Origin: Bordetella parapertussis
Lineage (GTDB): Bacteria; Pseudomonadota; Gammaproteobacteria; Burkholderiales; Burkholderiaceae_A
Reading direction: 5' to 3'
NCBI GenBank assembly: GCA_945877235.1
Contig: CAMCRF010000010.1
Location: 4,184 to 68,183, forward strand
Length of the DNA stretch: 64,000 nt
Shown here: positions 43,337 to 51,423 of the stretch, in pieces
How positions within the stretch are numbered: position 1 is the first letter of the stretch
Layout: the number at the start of each line of letters is the position of its first letter
Notes under the pieces: model-generated
Databases searched by the model: none
What the model saw: the letters and a program-made list of their open reading frames with translations, nothing else
What the model was told of the DNA's origin: nothing
Made by a program: the position numbers and the translations under genes

Positions 43337-44455
43337 GTGGACTTCACGTATTCAGAAGATCAACGCGCCATTCGAGAACTCTCCGAATCCTTGTTCGGCG
43401 ACCATTGCACAGATGCATACCAGGCAACTTGGGACAGGTCCCCCGAGTCCTTTGATCGGGGTCTTTGGGAGAAGCTCACCGCTGCTGGACTGCCTGCGTT
43501 GTTGCTCTCGGAGCAGAGCGGCGGGAGCGGGCTCGGCTTGACCGACCTTTCGGTCGTGCTGGAGTCTCAGGGGCGCTTCCTTGCCCCGGTCCCGCTCTAT
43601 GAACACGCGCTCTCCACAAGCCTACTGGAGTCTGCAGGCATGCTGACCGAGTCAATGGCATCTGGTGCATTCGTTGTTACCCTTGCACTCGACGCGCTTT
43701 TGGACCCGAGGGCAGGTGAATCGCGGCTCGACTCTCTTGGCGAAGCGGGCTTTCGACTCAATGGTCTTGTAGCGGCGGTTCCCTACGGTGACCAAAGCGA
43801 CGGTCTGGTGCTTGCAGTCGATCATGCAGGCGCTGCTCATCTTGTTTACGTGGACCTCAGATCCTCAGAGGGTATAACGCGTCTCGCTGGTCGATCGCAG
43901 CACCATCAGGGAATTGCAGATATCCGCTTCGCGAACACGCCTGTGAAAATCTTGCAGTCGGTGTCGGCCGAGCGAGCCCTCGACCGAGCGCTTGCAATGG
44001 CCTCGGCGGTAACGCTTGGGGTGCTTCAGGAGCAGGTCCGTCGCGCAGTGTCGTATACGTCTGAGCGTGTGCAGTTTGGTCGGGCCATCGGTACCTTCCA
44101 GGCGGTGCAAATGCGCATGGCAGACGCACAAATTGACTTGGAGGTGCTCAAGACCTCTCTGTTTCAACTGCTTTATCGAATCGATCAGGGGCTCGCCGCA
44201 TGTCCGCAGGCAAGCGCCACAAAGTTCTTAGCGAGTGAGGCAGCGCATCGGGTTGGCCATGGCGCGCAGCATGTCCACGGTGGGATTGGCGTTGATCAGT
44301 CCTACCCGATTCATCGCTACCTTTACTGGGCTCGAGCCATGGCAATGCGATTCGGTGGCAGCGGCGTTCATCTTGAACGGCTGGGGGACTGGTTGGACCA
44401 GCACGACGCTCTGGGTTGGAAGTACGACATGACGGAGGATGCCCATGCGTCCTAA
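43337..44455 (+). CDS. Acyl-CoA dehydrogenase, ChsE2-like partner subunit
   Basis: A 372-residue protein beginning with GTG two bases after chsH2. SERVQFGRAIGTFQAVQMRM (about 236-255) is the FAD-contact motif and HVHGGIGVDQSYP the C-terminal one. The SEPxxGSD motif and both catalytic Glu positions are absent, so it needs a catalytic partner, most likely the gene at 46035. Together they would dehydrogenate the 3-carbon side chain, like FadE29-FadE28 (ChsE1-ChsE2) of mycobacteria. It is unusual in lying between the two hydratase subunit genes. Confidence 0.83.
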   Translation: MDFTYSEDQRAIRELSESLFGDHCTDAYQATWDRSPESFDRGLWEKLTAAGLPALLLSEQSGGSGLGLTDLSVVLESQGRFLAPVPLYEHALSTSLLESAGMLTESMASGAFVVTLALDALLDPRAGESRLDSLGEAGFRLNGLVAAVPYGDQSDGLVLAVDHAGAAHLVYVDLRSSEGITRLAGRSQHHQGIADIRFANTPVKILQSVSAERALDRALAMASAVTLGVLQEQVRRAVSYTSERVQFGRAIGTFQAVQMRMADAQIDLEVLKTSLFQLLYRIDQGLAACPQASATKFLASEAAHRVGHGAQHVHGGIGVDQSYPIHRYLYWARAMAMRFGGSGVHLERLGDWLDQHDALGWKYDMTEDAHAS

Positions 44456-44855
44456 TGTTCGATTGGGAGAAAAGCTCCCGGACGAGATCATTCCCGTGAC
44501 GGTGCCTTTGGTCGCTGGTGGCGCTATTGCAACCCGTGACTATTTTCCGGGGCACCACGACTTGGAGGCGGCACGCGCACTGGGGTCCCCTCACATCTTT
44601 ATGAATATTCTCACCACCAACGGATTGGTCCAACGGTATGTTGAAAACTGGGCCGGTCACACCTGCGTGATTCACGTCTTGAAAATCAAGCTGGGCATGC
44701 CAAATTACCCGGGGGACCAAATGACCCTCTCCGGTGAAGTGAGAGAGATCCATCCTGAGACGGCACGGGTCACCGTGGAGATCAAAGGACGCAATGGCAT
44801 GGGTAACCATGTCACCGGCACGGTAGAGCTTAGCTTTATTGGGGGTGCGGCATGA
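44445..44855 (+). CDS. chsH1: ChsH1-like catalytic hydratase subunit
   Basis: A 136-residue MaoC-type hot-dog protein from ATG 44445, six bases after GGAGG (the ATG at 44439 touches that site). Asp32 and His37 (RDYFPGHH) keep the D-x4-H spacing reported for the active site of mycobacterial ChsH1. NILTTNGLVQRYVENW and IHVLKIKLGMPNYPGD fill the rest of the fold. With the ChsH2 MaoC domain it forms the heteromeric enoyl-CoA hydratase. It overlaps the acyl-CoA dehydrogenase by 11 bases and ltp2 by four. Confidence 0.88.
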   Translation: MRPNVRLGEKLPDEIIPVTVPLVAGGAIATRDYFPGHHDLEAARALGSPHIFMNILTTNGLVQRYVENWAGHTCVIHVLKIKLGMPNYPGDQMTLSGEVREIHPETARVTVEIKGRNGMGNHVTGTVELSFIGGAA

Positions 44856-46045
44856 GTGACCGATCATTTCCGTCGGGTCGCTGCGCGATCGTTGGGTTGG
44901 GGGCCACAGAGTTCTCCAAGCATTCTGGGCGAACAGAGATTCGTCTCGCCATGGAGGCCACGCTTGCAGCGCTCAGCGATGCGGGTATTGACCCCAAATC
45001 GGTCGATGGATTCTCAAGCTACAGCGTCGACAAGGTGCCCGAGTATGAAATTGCCCGACTCTTGGGCGCTGAGTCGGTCACCTTCTTTTCTCAGACTCCG
45101 CATGGCGGAGGGGCCGCGTGCTCACCCGTGCTCCAGGCAGTGCTCGCCATTGAGGCAGGAATCGCGAAAACGGTGGTGGTCTACCGCGCGATGAATGAGC
45201 GCTCTTGGTATCGGTTCGGCACTGGCAGTTATGGCTTTGGTTCGAGCCCACTATTTGAGAATGTCAATTACGGCTGGGTTATGCCTTATGGATTTCACAC
45301 GCCGGCGGGGTGGGTGGCCATGTTTGCCCAGCGCTACATGCATGAGTACGGTGCAACCAGTCTTGATTTCGGTCGCATATCGGTCGCCTCACGCGCGTTT
45401 GCTGCAACCAACCCGGCGGCTTTTTTCTATCAGAAACCGATCACGCTCGAGGATCACCAGGCCTCAAAGTGGATTTGTGAGCCGCTGCGTTTACTGGATT
45501 GTTGTCAGGAGTCTGATGGAGCGGTTGCCATGGTGATCACCGCAGCCGAGCGCGCTCGCGATCTCCCGACCAAGCCCGTATATATCCTTGGCGCTGCCCA
45601 AGGAATTGCCGCTGGTCAACAGATCATGACCTCGTACTATCGCCCTGACATCACTGCTTTGCCCGAGATGGACCTGGTCGCACGGCAGCTTTACGGGCAG
45701 AGTGGTCTGACCGCAGCAGATATTCAGACGGCAGTCATTTACGATCACTTCACGCCTTTTGTGCTCCCTCAGCTTGAAGCCTTTGGTTTTTGCAAACGGG
45801 GTGAGGCGAAAGATTTCATCCGTGCCGGTGAGCATGCTGCTGGAGGGCGGCTTCCCATCAACACCCATGGTGGTCAGCTCGGGGAAGCCTATATCCACGG
45901 TATGAACGGCATCGCCGAGGGCGTGCGTCAGGTGCGTAGGGCAGCGGTGAACCAGATTCGAGATGTGCAAAACGTATTGGTTACGGCGGGTACGGGTGTT
46001 CCCACCAGCGGACTCATTCTTGGAGCAGAGCCACATGTTCATTGA
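44852..46045 (+). CDS. ltp2: Ltp2-like steroid side-chain aldolase (thiolase superfamily)
   Basis: A 397-residue SCP2-thiolase-like protein. Tyr297 (IYDHFTPF) and Tyr347 (GGQLGEAYIHG) are at the places where Ltp2 has tyrosines proposed as catalytic; Cys90 (GGGAACSPV) is in the thiolase nucleophile region, though Ltp2 does not use thiolysis. It performs a retro-aldol cleavage of the hydroxyacyl-CoA side chain with the DUF35 domain of ChsH2, leaving a 17-ketosteroid. ATGA overlap with chsH1 and an 11-base overlap with the next gene. Confidence 0.9.
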   Translation: MSDRSFPSGRCAIVGLGATEFSKHSGRTEIRLAMEATLAALSDAGIDPKSVDGFSSYSVDKVPEYEIARLLGAESVTFFSQTPHGGGAACSPVLQAVLAIEAGIAKTVVVYRAMNERSWYRFGTGSYGFGSSPLFENVNYGWVMPYGFHTPAGWVAMFAQRYMHEYGATSLDFGRISVASRAFAATNPAAFFYQKPITLEDHQASKWICEPLRLLDCCQESDGAVAMVITAAERARDLPTKPVYILGAAQGIAAGQQIMTSYYRPDITALPEMDLVARQLYGQSGLTAADIQTAVIYDHFTPFVLPQLEAFGFCKRGEAKDFIRAGEHAAGGRLPINTHGGQLGEAYIHGMNGIAEGVRQVRRAAVNQIRDVQNVLVTAGTGVPTSGLILGAEPHVH

Positions 46046-47216
46046 TCTCACGGAACAGCAGCACGCACTGCGTATTCGCATTCGCGATTACTTCAAGTCT
46101 CTCCTCACGGATGACGACCGTCGTCAGTTACGTGGTGAGGAGGGTGGTGCAGCCTTTCGACGTATCGTCGGGCGTATGGGCCAGGATGGATGGCTCGCAG
46201 TGGGCTGGCCGAAGGAGCATGGAGGGCAAGGCTACTCTGCCACGGAGCAGTTGATTTTTTTTGAGGAGGCCAACATTGCTGGTGCGCCCCTACCCTTCGT
46301 CACCATCAGCACGGTTGCGCCCGCACTCATGGAGTCGGGCACCGAGGAGCAGAAGAAGGCCTTCCTTCCAGGTATGGCCTTGGGTGAAATCATTTTTGCA
46401 ATTGGATACTCAGAGCCCAGCGCGGGAAGCGATCTGGCTGTTTTAAGAACCACCGCCACCCCGGTGGGCGCACCACTCTCCCACTTCCTGGTGAATGGCA
46501 ACAAACTCTGGACGTCAGGGGCACACGATGCGGACTTTGTCTGGCTTGCTGCTCGCACCAGCCAAGACCTGCCACGCCACAAAGGCGTCTCGATTCTGAT
46601 TGTCGACACCAAAGCCAAAGGCTTCAGTCACACACTCATCCCCACCACAGCCAACCCAACGGCGGCGACTTACTACGACAACGTAGAGGTCCCTGCCTCC
46701 AGGTTGGTGGGTGAGCTTCACGGTGGTTGGAAGCTCATCACAGCCCAGCTCAATCACGAGCGACTCGGGCTCGGTAGCTGGGCAGACAAGATATTTGGAC
46801 CTTACACCCGCGTATTGCAGTGGGCCAAGGCACGAGATGAGTCAGGTCAACGCGCAATGGATAGGCCATGGGTCCGAGCAGCACTGGCCGAGTGCTATGC
46901 GCGGCTTGAGGCTATGCGGTTGATTAACTTTCGCATTGCACAAGATCTAGAGCACGGACAGATGGATGTCTCTCTGGCCTCTGTAACGAAAGTGTATGGC
47001 GCCGATACAAGCCTAGATGTGCTGCGTCGGCTGGTCGAGGTGGTTGGCAACAGTGGACTGGTGAGGGCTGGCTCGGCTGCAGAGCGTCTGATGGGGGAGT
47101 TGGACTACGAGACGCGCGGTGCCCCCATGCTCACCTTCGGCGGCGGCACCAATGAGATTCAGCGAGAGCTGATTGCGCAGTTTGGATTGCGCATGCCGCG
47201 ACCCGCGAGAACCTAG
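46035..47216 (+). CDS. Acyl-CoA dehydrogenase, ChsE1-like catalytic subunit
   Basis: From ATG 46035 a 393-residue acyl-CoA dehydrogenase: IGYSEPSAGSDLAVLR (about 123-138), Glu242 in LNHERLGL at the isovaleryl-CoA dehydrogenase base position, and FGGGTNEIQRELIAQFG at the C-terminus with no medium-chain Glu. Its frame is open upstream to 45963 within ltp2, but 46035 gives the usual N-terminus. The partner subunit is probably encoded at 43337, with chsH1 and ltp2 between. This pair would oxidise the C22-CoA side chain. Confidence 0.85.
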   Translation: MFIDLTEQQHALRIRIRDYFKSLLTDDDRRQLRGEEGGAAFRRIVGRMGQDGWLAVGWPKEHGGQGYSATEQLIFFEEANIAGAPLPFVTISTVAPALMESGTEEQKKAFLPGMALGEIIFAIGYSEPSAGSDLAVLRTTATPVGAPLSHFLVNGNKLWTSGAHDADFVWLAARTSQDLPRHKGVSILIVDTKAKGFSHTLIPTTANPTAATYYDNVEVPASRLVGELHGGWKLITAQLNHERLGLGSWADKIFGPYTRVLQWAKARDESGQRAMDRPWVRAALAECYARLEAMRLINFRIAQDLEHGQMDVSLASVTKVYGADTSLDVLRRLVEVVGNSGLVRAGSAAERLMGELDYETRGAPMLTFGGGTNEIQRELIAQFGLRMPRPART

Positions 47217-47318
47217 GGTAAACGACATCCGGGACTAACGCATTCGGACGATGAATCTCCTAGGCGACGGATCAGTATGTGGAAAGCGCAGCATGCGCCC
47301 GACAACTAGGAGGAGACG
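47217..47318. promoter_or_regulatory. Promoter gap of the TonB receptor with one operator half-site
   Basis: This 102-base gap holds a single exact half-site GACGATG (47247-47253) but no matching left arm at six-base spacing (ACTAACG there). AGGAGGAG before ATG 47319 is a strong ribosome site. No terminator is visible after the upstream operon, so read-through into the receptor gene is possible. Confidence 0.35.
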
Positions 47319-49592
47319 ATGAAGAGTAAGTCCCAGCAGGTGATGAAGGTTTCTGTAGTCGCGCTGACCGTTTCAGCGCTGTTCTCTGGCAGCGCATGGG
47401 CGCAAGAGAAGATTGAAGAAGTGGTGGTTACTGCTCAGAAGCGCGAGCAAAAGGCACAGGATGTGCCCATTGCGATCACCGCCATTACGGCTAAAGCAAT
47501 TGAGGACCGTGACGTCGAGTCTGTCGGTGATCTCAATGGCCTCGCCCCCAATCTACGCACTTCGACGGCACCGACCACTTCGCTGACCATCACCGCCAGT
47601 ATGCGCGGCATCGGGCAAGGGCAGCCTGCGATTTGGGGTGACCCGGCGGTTGGAATTTATGTGGATGGAGCCTTTGTCGGAAAAAACACGGGCGCCATGG
47701 TGGATGTCATTGACCTTGAGCGTATTGAAGTTCTTCGCGGCCCCCAGGGAACGCTGTTTGGGAGAAACACCCAAGCCGGCGCCATCAACTTCATTTCGCG
47801 CAAGCCCCTTGGGACACTCGCTGTAAATGCAAACCTTGAGGTGGGCAATTACGGTATGCAGTCCACTCGGGTTGGGCTCGAGCTGCCGAAGACAGGCGCA
47901 CTCAGTGTGGGTATGGCAGTCAAACGTGAAAAGCGTGATGGCTTGGTGGACGACTCGAACAACCCCGACTCCGATGGTTTTGGTAGTAAGGATCGCACCT
48001 CTGCGAGGATCTCTGCGAAGCTAGATATTTCCAAGAATGCGGTGTTGAACTATATGTACGACAACACCGACATCGATGAGACTCCCCGAGCGCTCACACT
48101 CTCAAGTCTTGGTAATGGCGGCTCAACCAACTACGGCTTAAATTTCTTTGGAAGGCTGCCCTCTAATGGCGCTGCGCTGGTCAGCAGCGAATACAAGACT
48201 TCTGTGCCTGCGGCCAAGGGCTATGAGTATGTTCAGGCCGTCAAGGTTAAGGGGCATAGGCTTCTGGGTGACTTCAATATTGCTCCCAACATGACGCTGA
48301 AGTACATCGGCTCATACCGCGACATGGAGTTCACTGACTTCTCGGATTATGGCGGTGGCTATGCGGCGAACTTGGGTGCGGTCATTCCAATGTACGTGGG
48401 CGGCCAGAACACCGTTTACGACAACCAGTCGCATGAGGTTCAACTCGTTGGAAGCACAGAGCGCATGCGCTATGTGGTGGGTTACTACCGTTTCAAAGAA
48501 GAAGGGGCCGTTCTCACAAAGAATTACGGCATCCTCGCGGGCAACGGTCAATCACGGTCCCGTGCGTCCTATGAGATTTCCACCGATGCGAGCGCGATGT
48601 TTGGTCAGGTCGACTTTGATGTAACCAAAGCGTTGACATTAACGGCTGGGTTACGTTCCACAACAGAGGACAAGTACGGCGCGGGCCGAACGCTCGCAGG
48701 TGGTGCAGCAACACCCTGGGAGCAAATCACGTTTGTAGTCCCTGGGTCGTCCGGCACGGGCCAGGCAGAGTTCAAGAAAAACACCCCCGTCTTCGCCCTG
48801 GGCTATAAGCTCGACGCAGAAACCAATCTCTATGCACGTTATGCCGTCGGATATCGGTCAGGTGGCTTCAATGTTCAATCAAACTCACCGTCCGATCGCT
48901 ACGAGCCTGAAACCTCGAAGTCCATCGAGGCAGGATTTAAGAGAACCTTTGCCAATGGAAAGGGAGTCTTGAATGTCGCCGTCTTCAACACGACGGTGGA
49001 AGATGCCCAGCAGTCCGTATTGCCCCCCGGTGGCATCACACCCAAGTTCTTGAACGCGGCAGAGGCAAGCATTCGCGGCCTCGAGGTGGATGGCGCAGTG
49101 AGGCTCTCGAACGACTGGACAGCTAACTTTGGTTACGGCTTTACCAACGGGAAGTTCGATAGCTTCGATAATGGTGGGGTGGATATCGGGCCCCTGGTTG
49201 CTTACCCTGGAACGCCTAAGCACAATTTCAACGTGAACCTCACGGGAACCCTTGCGAAGACTTCTGTTGGTCGTCTGCGTGCCCTTGCTGATGTGACATA
49301 TCAGGCCAAGTCGTACGCCATTGTTGCAACCCCCGGAAAAGCTGCAGGACAGCCTGGCGGTACCTCCCTTTGGGCCACTGAGGTTGCTGAACTCAAGTCT
49401 CTGCTCATGGTGAACGGCAAGCTCATGCTCTCCGATATTCAGGCCGGAAAGGGACGTGCGGAGGCCTATCTTTGGGTCAAGAATGCACTGAACAAGCGGC
49501 AAGAGAACTACCGGTTGAACCTCGGGTTTGTGGTGTCCTCCTGGACTGAGCCTCGCACCTTGGGTTTGGGTGTGACTTACAAATTTGACTAG
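47319..49592 (+). CDS. TonB-dependent outer-membrane receptor
   Basis: A 757-residue receptor. A Sec signal peptide covers residues 1-28 (cleavage after SAWA), followed by the TonB box EEVVVTAQ and a plug domain at about 45-160 with LRGPQGTLFGRNTQAGAIN, then a long beta-barrel ending in LGLGVTYKFD. The final residues VTYKFD keep the aromatic C-terminal pattern of outer-membrane proteins. It takes up large or scarce substrates with energy from TonB-ExbBD. Its position inside the steroid island, with an operator half-site upstream, suggests steroid or bile-acid uptake. A strong terminator follows. Confidence 0.93.
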   Translation: MKSKSQQVMKVSVVALTVSALFSGSAWAQEKIEEVVVTAQKREQKAQDVPIAITAITAKAIEDRDVESVGDLNGLAPNLRTSTAPTTSLTITASMRGIGQGQPAIWGDPAVGIYVDGAFVGKNTGAMVDVIDLERIEVLRGPQGTLFGRNTQAGAINFISRKPLGTLAVNANLEVGNYGMQSTRVGLELPKTGALSVGMAVKREKRDGLVDDSNNPDSDGFGSKDRTSARISAKLDISKNAVLNYMYDNTDIDETPRALTLSSLGNGGSTNYGLNFFGRLPSNGAALVSSEYKTSVPAAKGYEYVQAVKVKGHRLLGDFNIAPNMTLKYIGSYRDMEFTDFSDYGGGYAANLGAVIPMYVGGQNTVYDNQSHEVQLVGSTERMRYVVGYYRFKEEGAVLTKNYGILAGNGQSRSRASYEISTDASAMFGQVDFDVTKALTLTAGLRSTTEDKYGAGRTLAGGAATPWEQITFVVPGSSGTGQAEFKKNTPVFALGYKLDAETNLYARYAVGYRSGGFNVQSNSPSDRYEPETSKSIEAGFKRTFANGKGVLNVAVFNTTVEDAQQSVLPPGGITPKFLNAAEASIRGLEVDGAVRLSNDWTANFGYGFTNGKFDSFDNGGVDIGPLVAYPGTPKHNFNVNLTGTLAKTSVGRLRALADVTYQAKSYAIVATPGKAAGQPGGTSLWATEVAELKSLLMVNGKLMLSDIQAGKGRAEAYLWVKNALNKRQENYRLNLGFVVSSWTEPRTLGLGVTYKFD

Positions 49593-49617
49593 TTGTTCTC
49601 CTCGAGGTTGACTTTAC

Positions 49618-49642
49618 AAGGGGGGCTCGCCCCCCTTTTTTT
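49618..49642 (+). terminator. Rho-independent terminator after the TonB receptor
   Basis: AAGGGGGG at 49618-49625, a CTCG loop and CCCCCCTT at 49630-49637 form an eight-pair perfect stem, followed by a run of T to 49642. It lies 25 bases after the receptor stop and 16 bases before the next start. It is the only clear intrinsic terminator of the window. Confidence 0.92.
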
Positions 49643-49657
49643 ATTGGGAGGCATGAC

Positions 49658-51355
49658 ATGCGCACGATGGCTCTTTTGCTCTCATTCATTTTTTGGCTTT
49701 CATCGACCGCGCACGGGTACTCCTTCCCTGAGCGAAACCCCTACCTGCTCGATTCCGAGAACAACCAAGGCCATTGGAACGACGCGGCCACGGACAGTAC
49801 GCGGTGGCCTCTCAAGCTCGGTCATTTTCAGGTCAAAAATGTTTCTGATTTGGAGTTCAAGCCTAACGAGGCTCTCGGCATTCCCTTCTATTCCCGGCGC
49901 TACCCATCGGGGGAAGATGTTTCTTGGTTCTTCACCGGCTATCGCTTGCAGCGCATCCTTGACGATCAAGGGCGGCAGACCGTTGTAGATGACATTGCAC
50001 TCGTCCAGCCACCAACTGGCTATCAGGCGGTTCGTCCAGCAGAGCGAATCGAGCAGGGACGGGTGATTGAGTCACTCTTAGAGCAGGGGGACGAGGAGGG
50101 CCTCTCGCGCTATCTCTTGAGTACGTCGAATCGGCTCTCGAGTGCCGTTGAAGACCAAGTCCGTGGCGGCATCCTGTACTCCATGGTGGATGTGCAGGGT
50201 GGGTTTATCGGCACGAGTGCCAGAGGTATCATCCGCGTCCCTTTGCGGACACCAGATGAGCCACGCTCACAATTTGGTGTGCCGATTCGCATGCAGTTTC
50301 CTTCGTCTTTCTTCGATGATGAACGGGTCGCTCGTGCGACCATATTTCCGAAAGATGTGGTGTTTGGGTTGGGCATGACCTTCAATGGTTACATTGTGGT
50401 GAGCACGCTGGGCGGGCGTGTCATTACGCTCGATCGACAGACGCTCGAGGTTCGCTCCGAAATGCAACTCCCGCAGGCTGGTGAGGTCATCACCAATAGC
50501 TTCGCGACGAGCCAGGAGGCGGGTGGTGGGGCCGTTTATGTGGCGTCCAACATGGCGATGTATCGACTCGTCATCCTGCCAAATGGGGAGATATCTGATC
50601 AGGCCAAGGACGGTGCTTGGCGAGAGGCCTACGACCGAGGGGTTCGACTCAAGCGCGGCAAGATTTCAGATGGAACTGGTGCCACACCCACTCTAATGGG
50701 ATTTGGTCCCGACGAGGATCAACTTGTGGTGATCACCGATGGTGCTGCACAGATGCGATTGCTCGCATTTTGGCGGAATGATCCACCGAGGAGCGTTGAT
50801 GGACAACCCCGTCCTCGACTCGCAGGTCAGATTCCGGTGAGCTTTGGATTCACCTCCGATGTCATCCAATCTGAGCAGTCGGTCGCGGTCTACGGGCCAT
50901 ACGCATTCGTGATCAACAACATCATGCCGGAGGATGTAAGGCCTCTGCCAACCGGCGGTTCATACCTTCGGGGCTTGCTCGTAGGCGCCACTCGGCAGGG
51001 GCCACGAGGGGGTGCGATGTATCGATGGAACAGCACGCTCAGCCAGTGGACTTTGCTGTGGACTAAGCCCGAGATCATGCCGGTTGCCACGGTCCCAATG
51101 ATCAGCGGACCTTCGCGTGTTGTTGTTGTCAACGCATTTTTATCGAATCGCCCCAAAGAGAGTTTTCATTTGGGCTTTGATCTGGATTCTGGCAAAACGG
51201 TCCTGAGCGTAGCTGCCTCTCTTAATCCGGCATTTAACGGGGCCTTCTCTGGTATCAAGTGTGACGATCAGGGGTCGCTCTGGTACTCCACGATGCTGGG
51301 CCTTATCCGACTTGACGTCTCCAAGATGGCACCGACAGCATCGCCCACACCCTAA
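49658..51355 (+). CDS. Exported protein of unknown function, probable beta-propeller
   Basis: A 565-residue protein I do not recognise. Residues 1-20 form a signal peptide (MALLLSFIFWLSSTAHG), so it should be periplasmic, outer-membrane-linked or secreted. From about residue 150 it has repeated beta-strand blocks with turns such as GGFIGTSARGIIRV, NGYIVVSTLGGRVITLD, GGAVYVASNMAMYRL and QGSLWYSTMLGLIRLD, which resemble propeller blades of the SMP-30/strictosidine-synthase or quinoprotein kind. One Cys is seen in the mature part (IKCDDQ). GGGAGG precedes ATG. It sits between the TonB receptor terminator and an aldolase operon. A steroid-binding, hydrolytic or dehydrogenase role cannot be chosen from sequence. 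Confidence 0.8.
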   Translation: MRTMALLLSFIFWLSSTAHGYSFPERNPYLLDSENNQGHWNDAATDSTRWPLKLGHFQVKNVSDLEFKPNEALGIPFYSRRYPSGEDVSWFFTGYRLQRILDDQGRQTVVDDIALVQPPTGYQAVRPAERIEQGRVIESLLEQGDEEGLSRYLLSTSNRLSSAVEDQVRGGILYSMVDVQGGFIGTSARGIIRVPLRTPDEPRSQFGVPIRMQFPSSFFDDERVARATIFPKDVVFGLGMTFNGYIVVSTLGGRVITLDRQTLEVRSEMQLPQAGEVITNSFATSQEAGGGAVYVASNMAMYRLVILPNGEISDQAKDGAWREAYDRGVRLKRGKISDGTGATPTLMGFGPDEDQLVVITDGAAQMRLLAFWRNDPPRSVDGQPRPRLAGQIPVSFGFTSDVIQSEQSVAVYGPYAFVINNIMPEDVRPLPTGGSYLRGLLVGATRQGPRGGAMYRWNSTLSQWTLLWTKPEIMPVATVPMISGPSRVVVVNAFLSNRPKESFHLGFDLDSGKTVLSVAASLNPAFNGAFSGIKCDDQGSLWYSTMLGLIRLDVSKMAPTASPTP

Positions 51356-51359
51356 CGCG

Positions 51360-51379
51360 TCTCGTCTGTTTAAAGGATG
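51360..51379. promoter_or_regulatory. Degenerate operator-like palindrome before the aldolase operon
   Basis: TCTCGTC (51360-51366), spacer TGTTTA, AAGGATG (51373-51379): each arm fits the perfect site at 2542 at five of seven positions, with the same six-base spacer. It is placed 44 bases before the start at 51424, in a 68-base gap. Confidence 0.4.
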
Positions 51380-51423
51380 CGATAGCCCTATCCTTGGTTT
51401 TTACTAAGGCCATAGGAGACACG

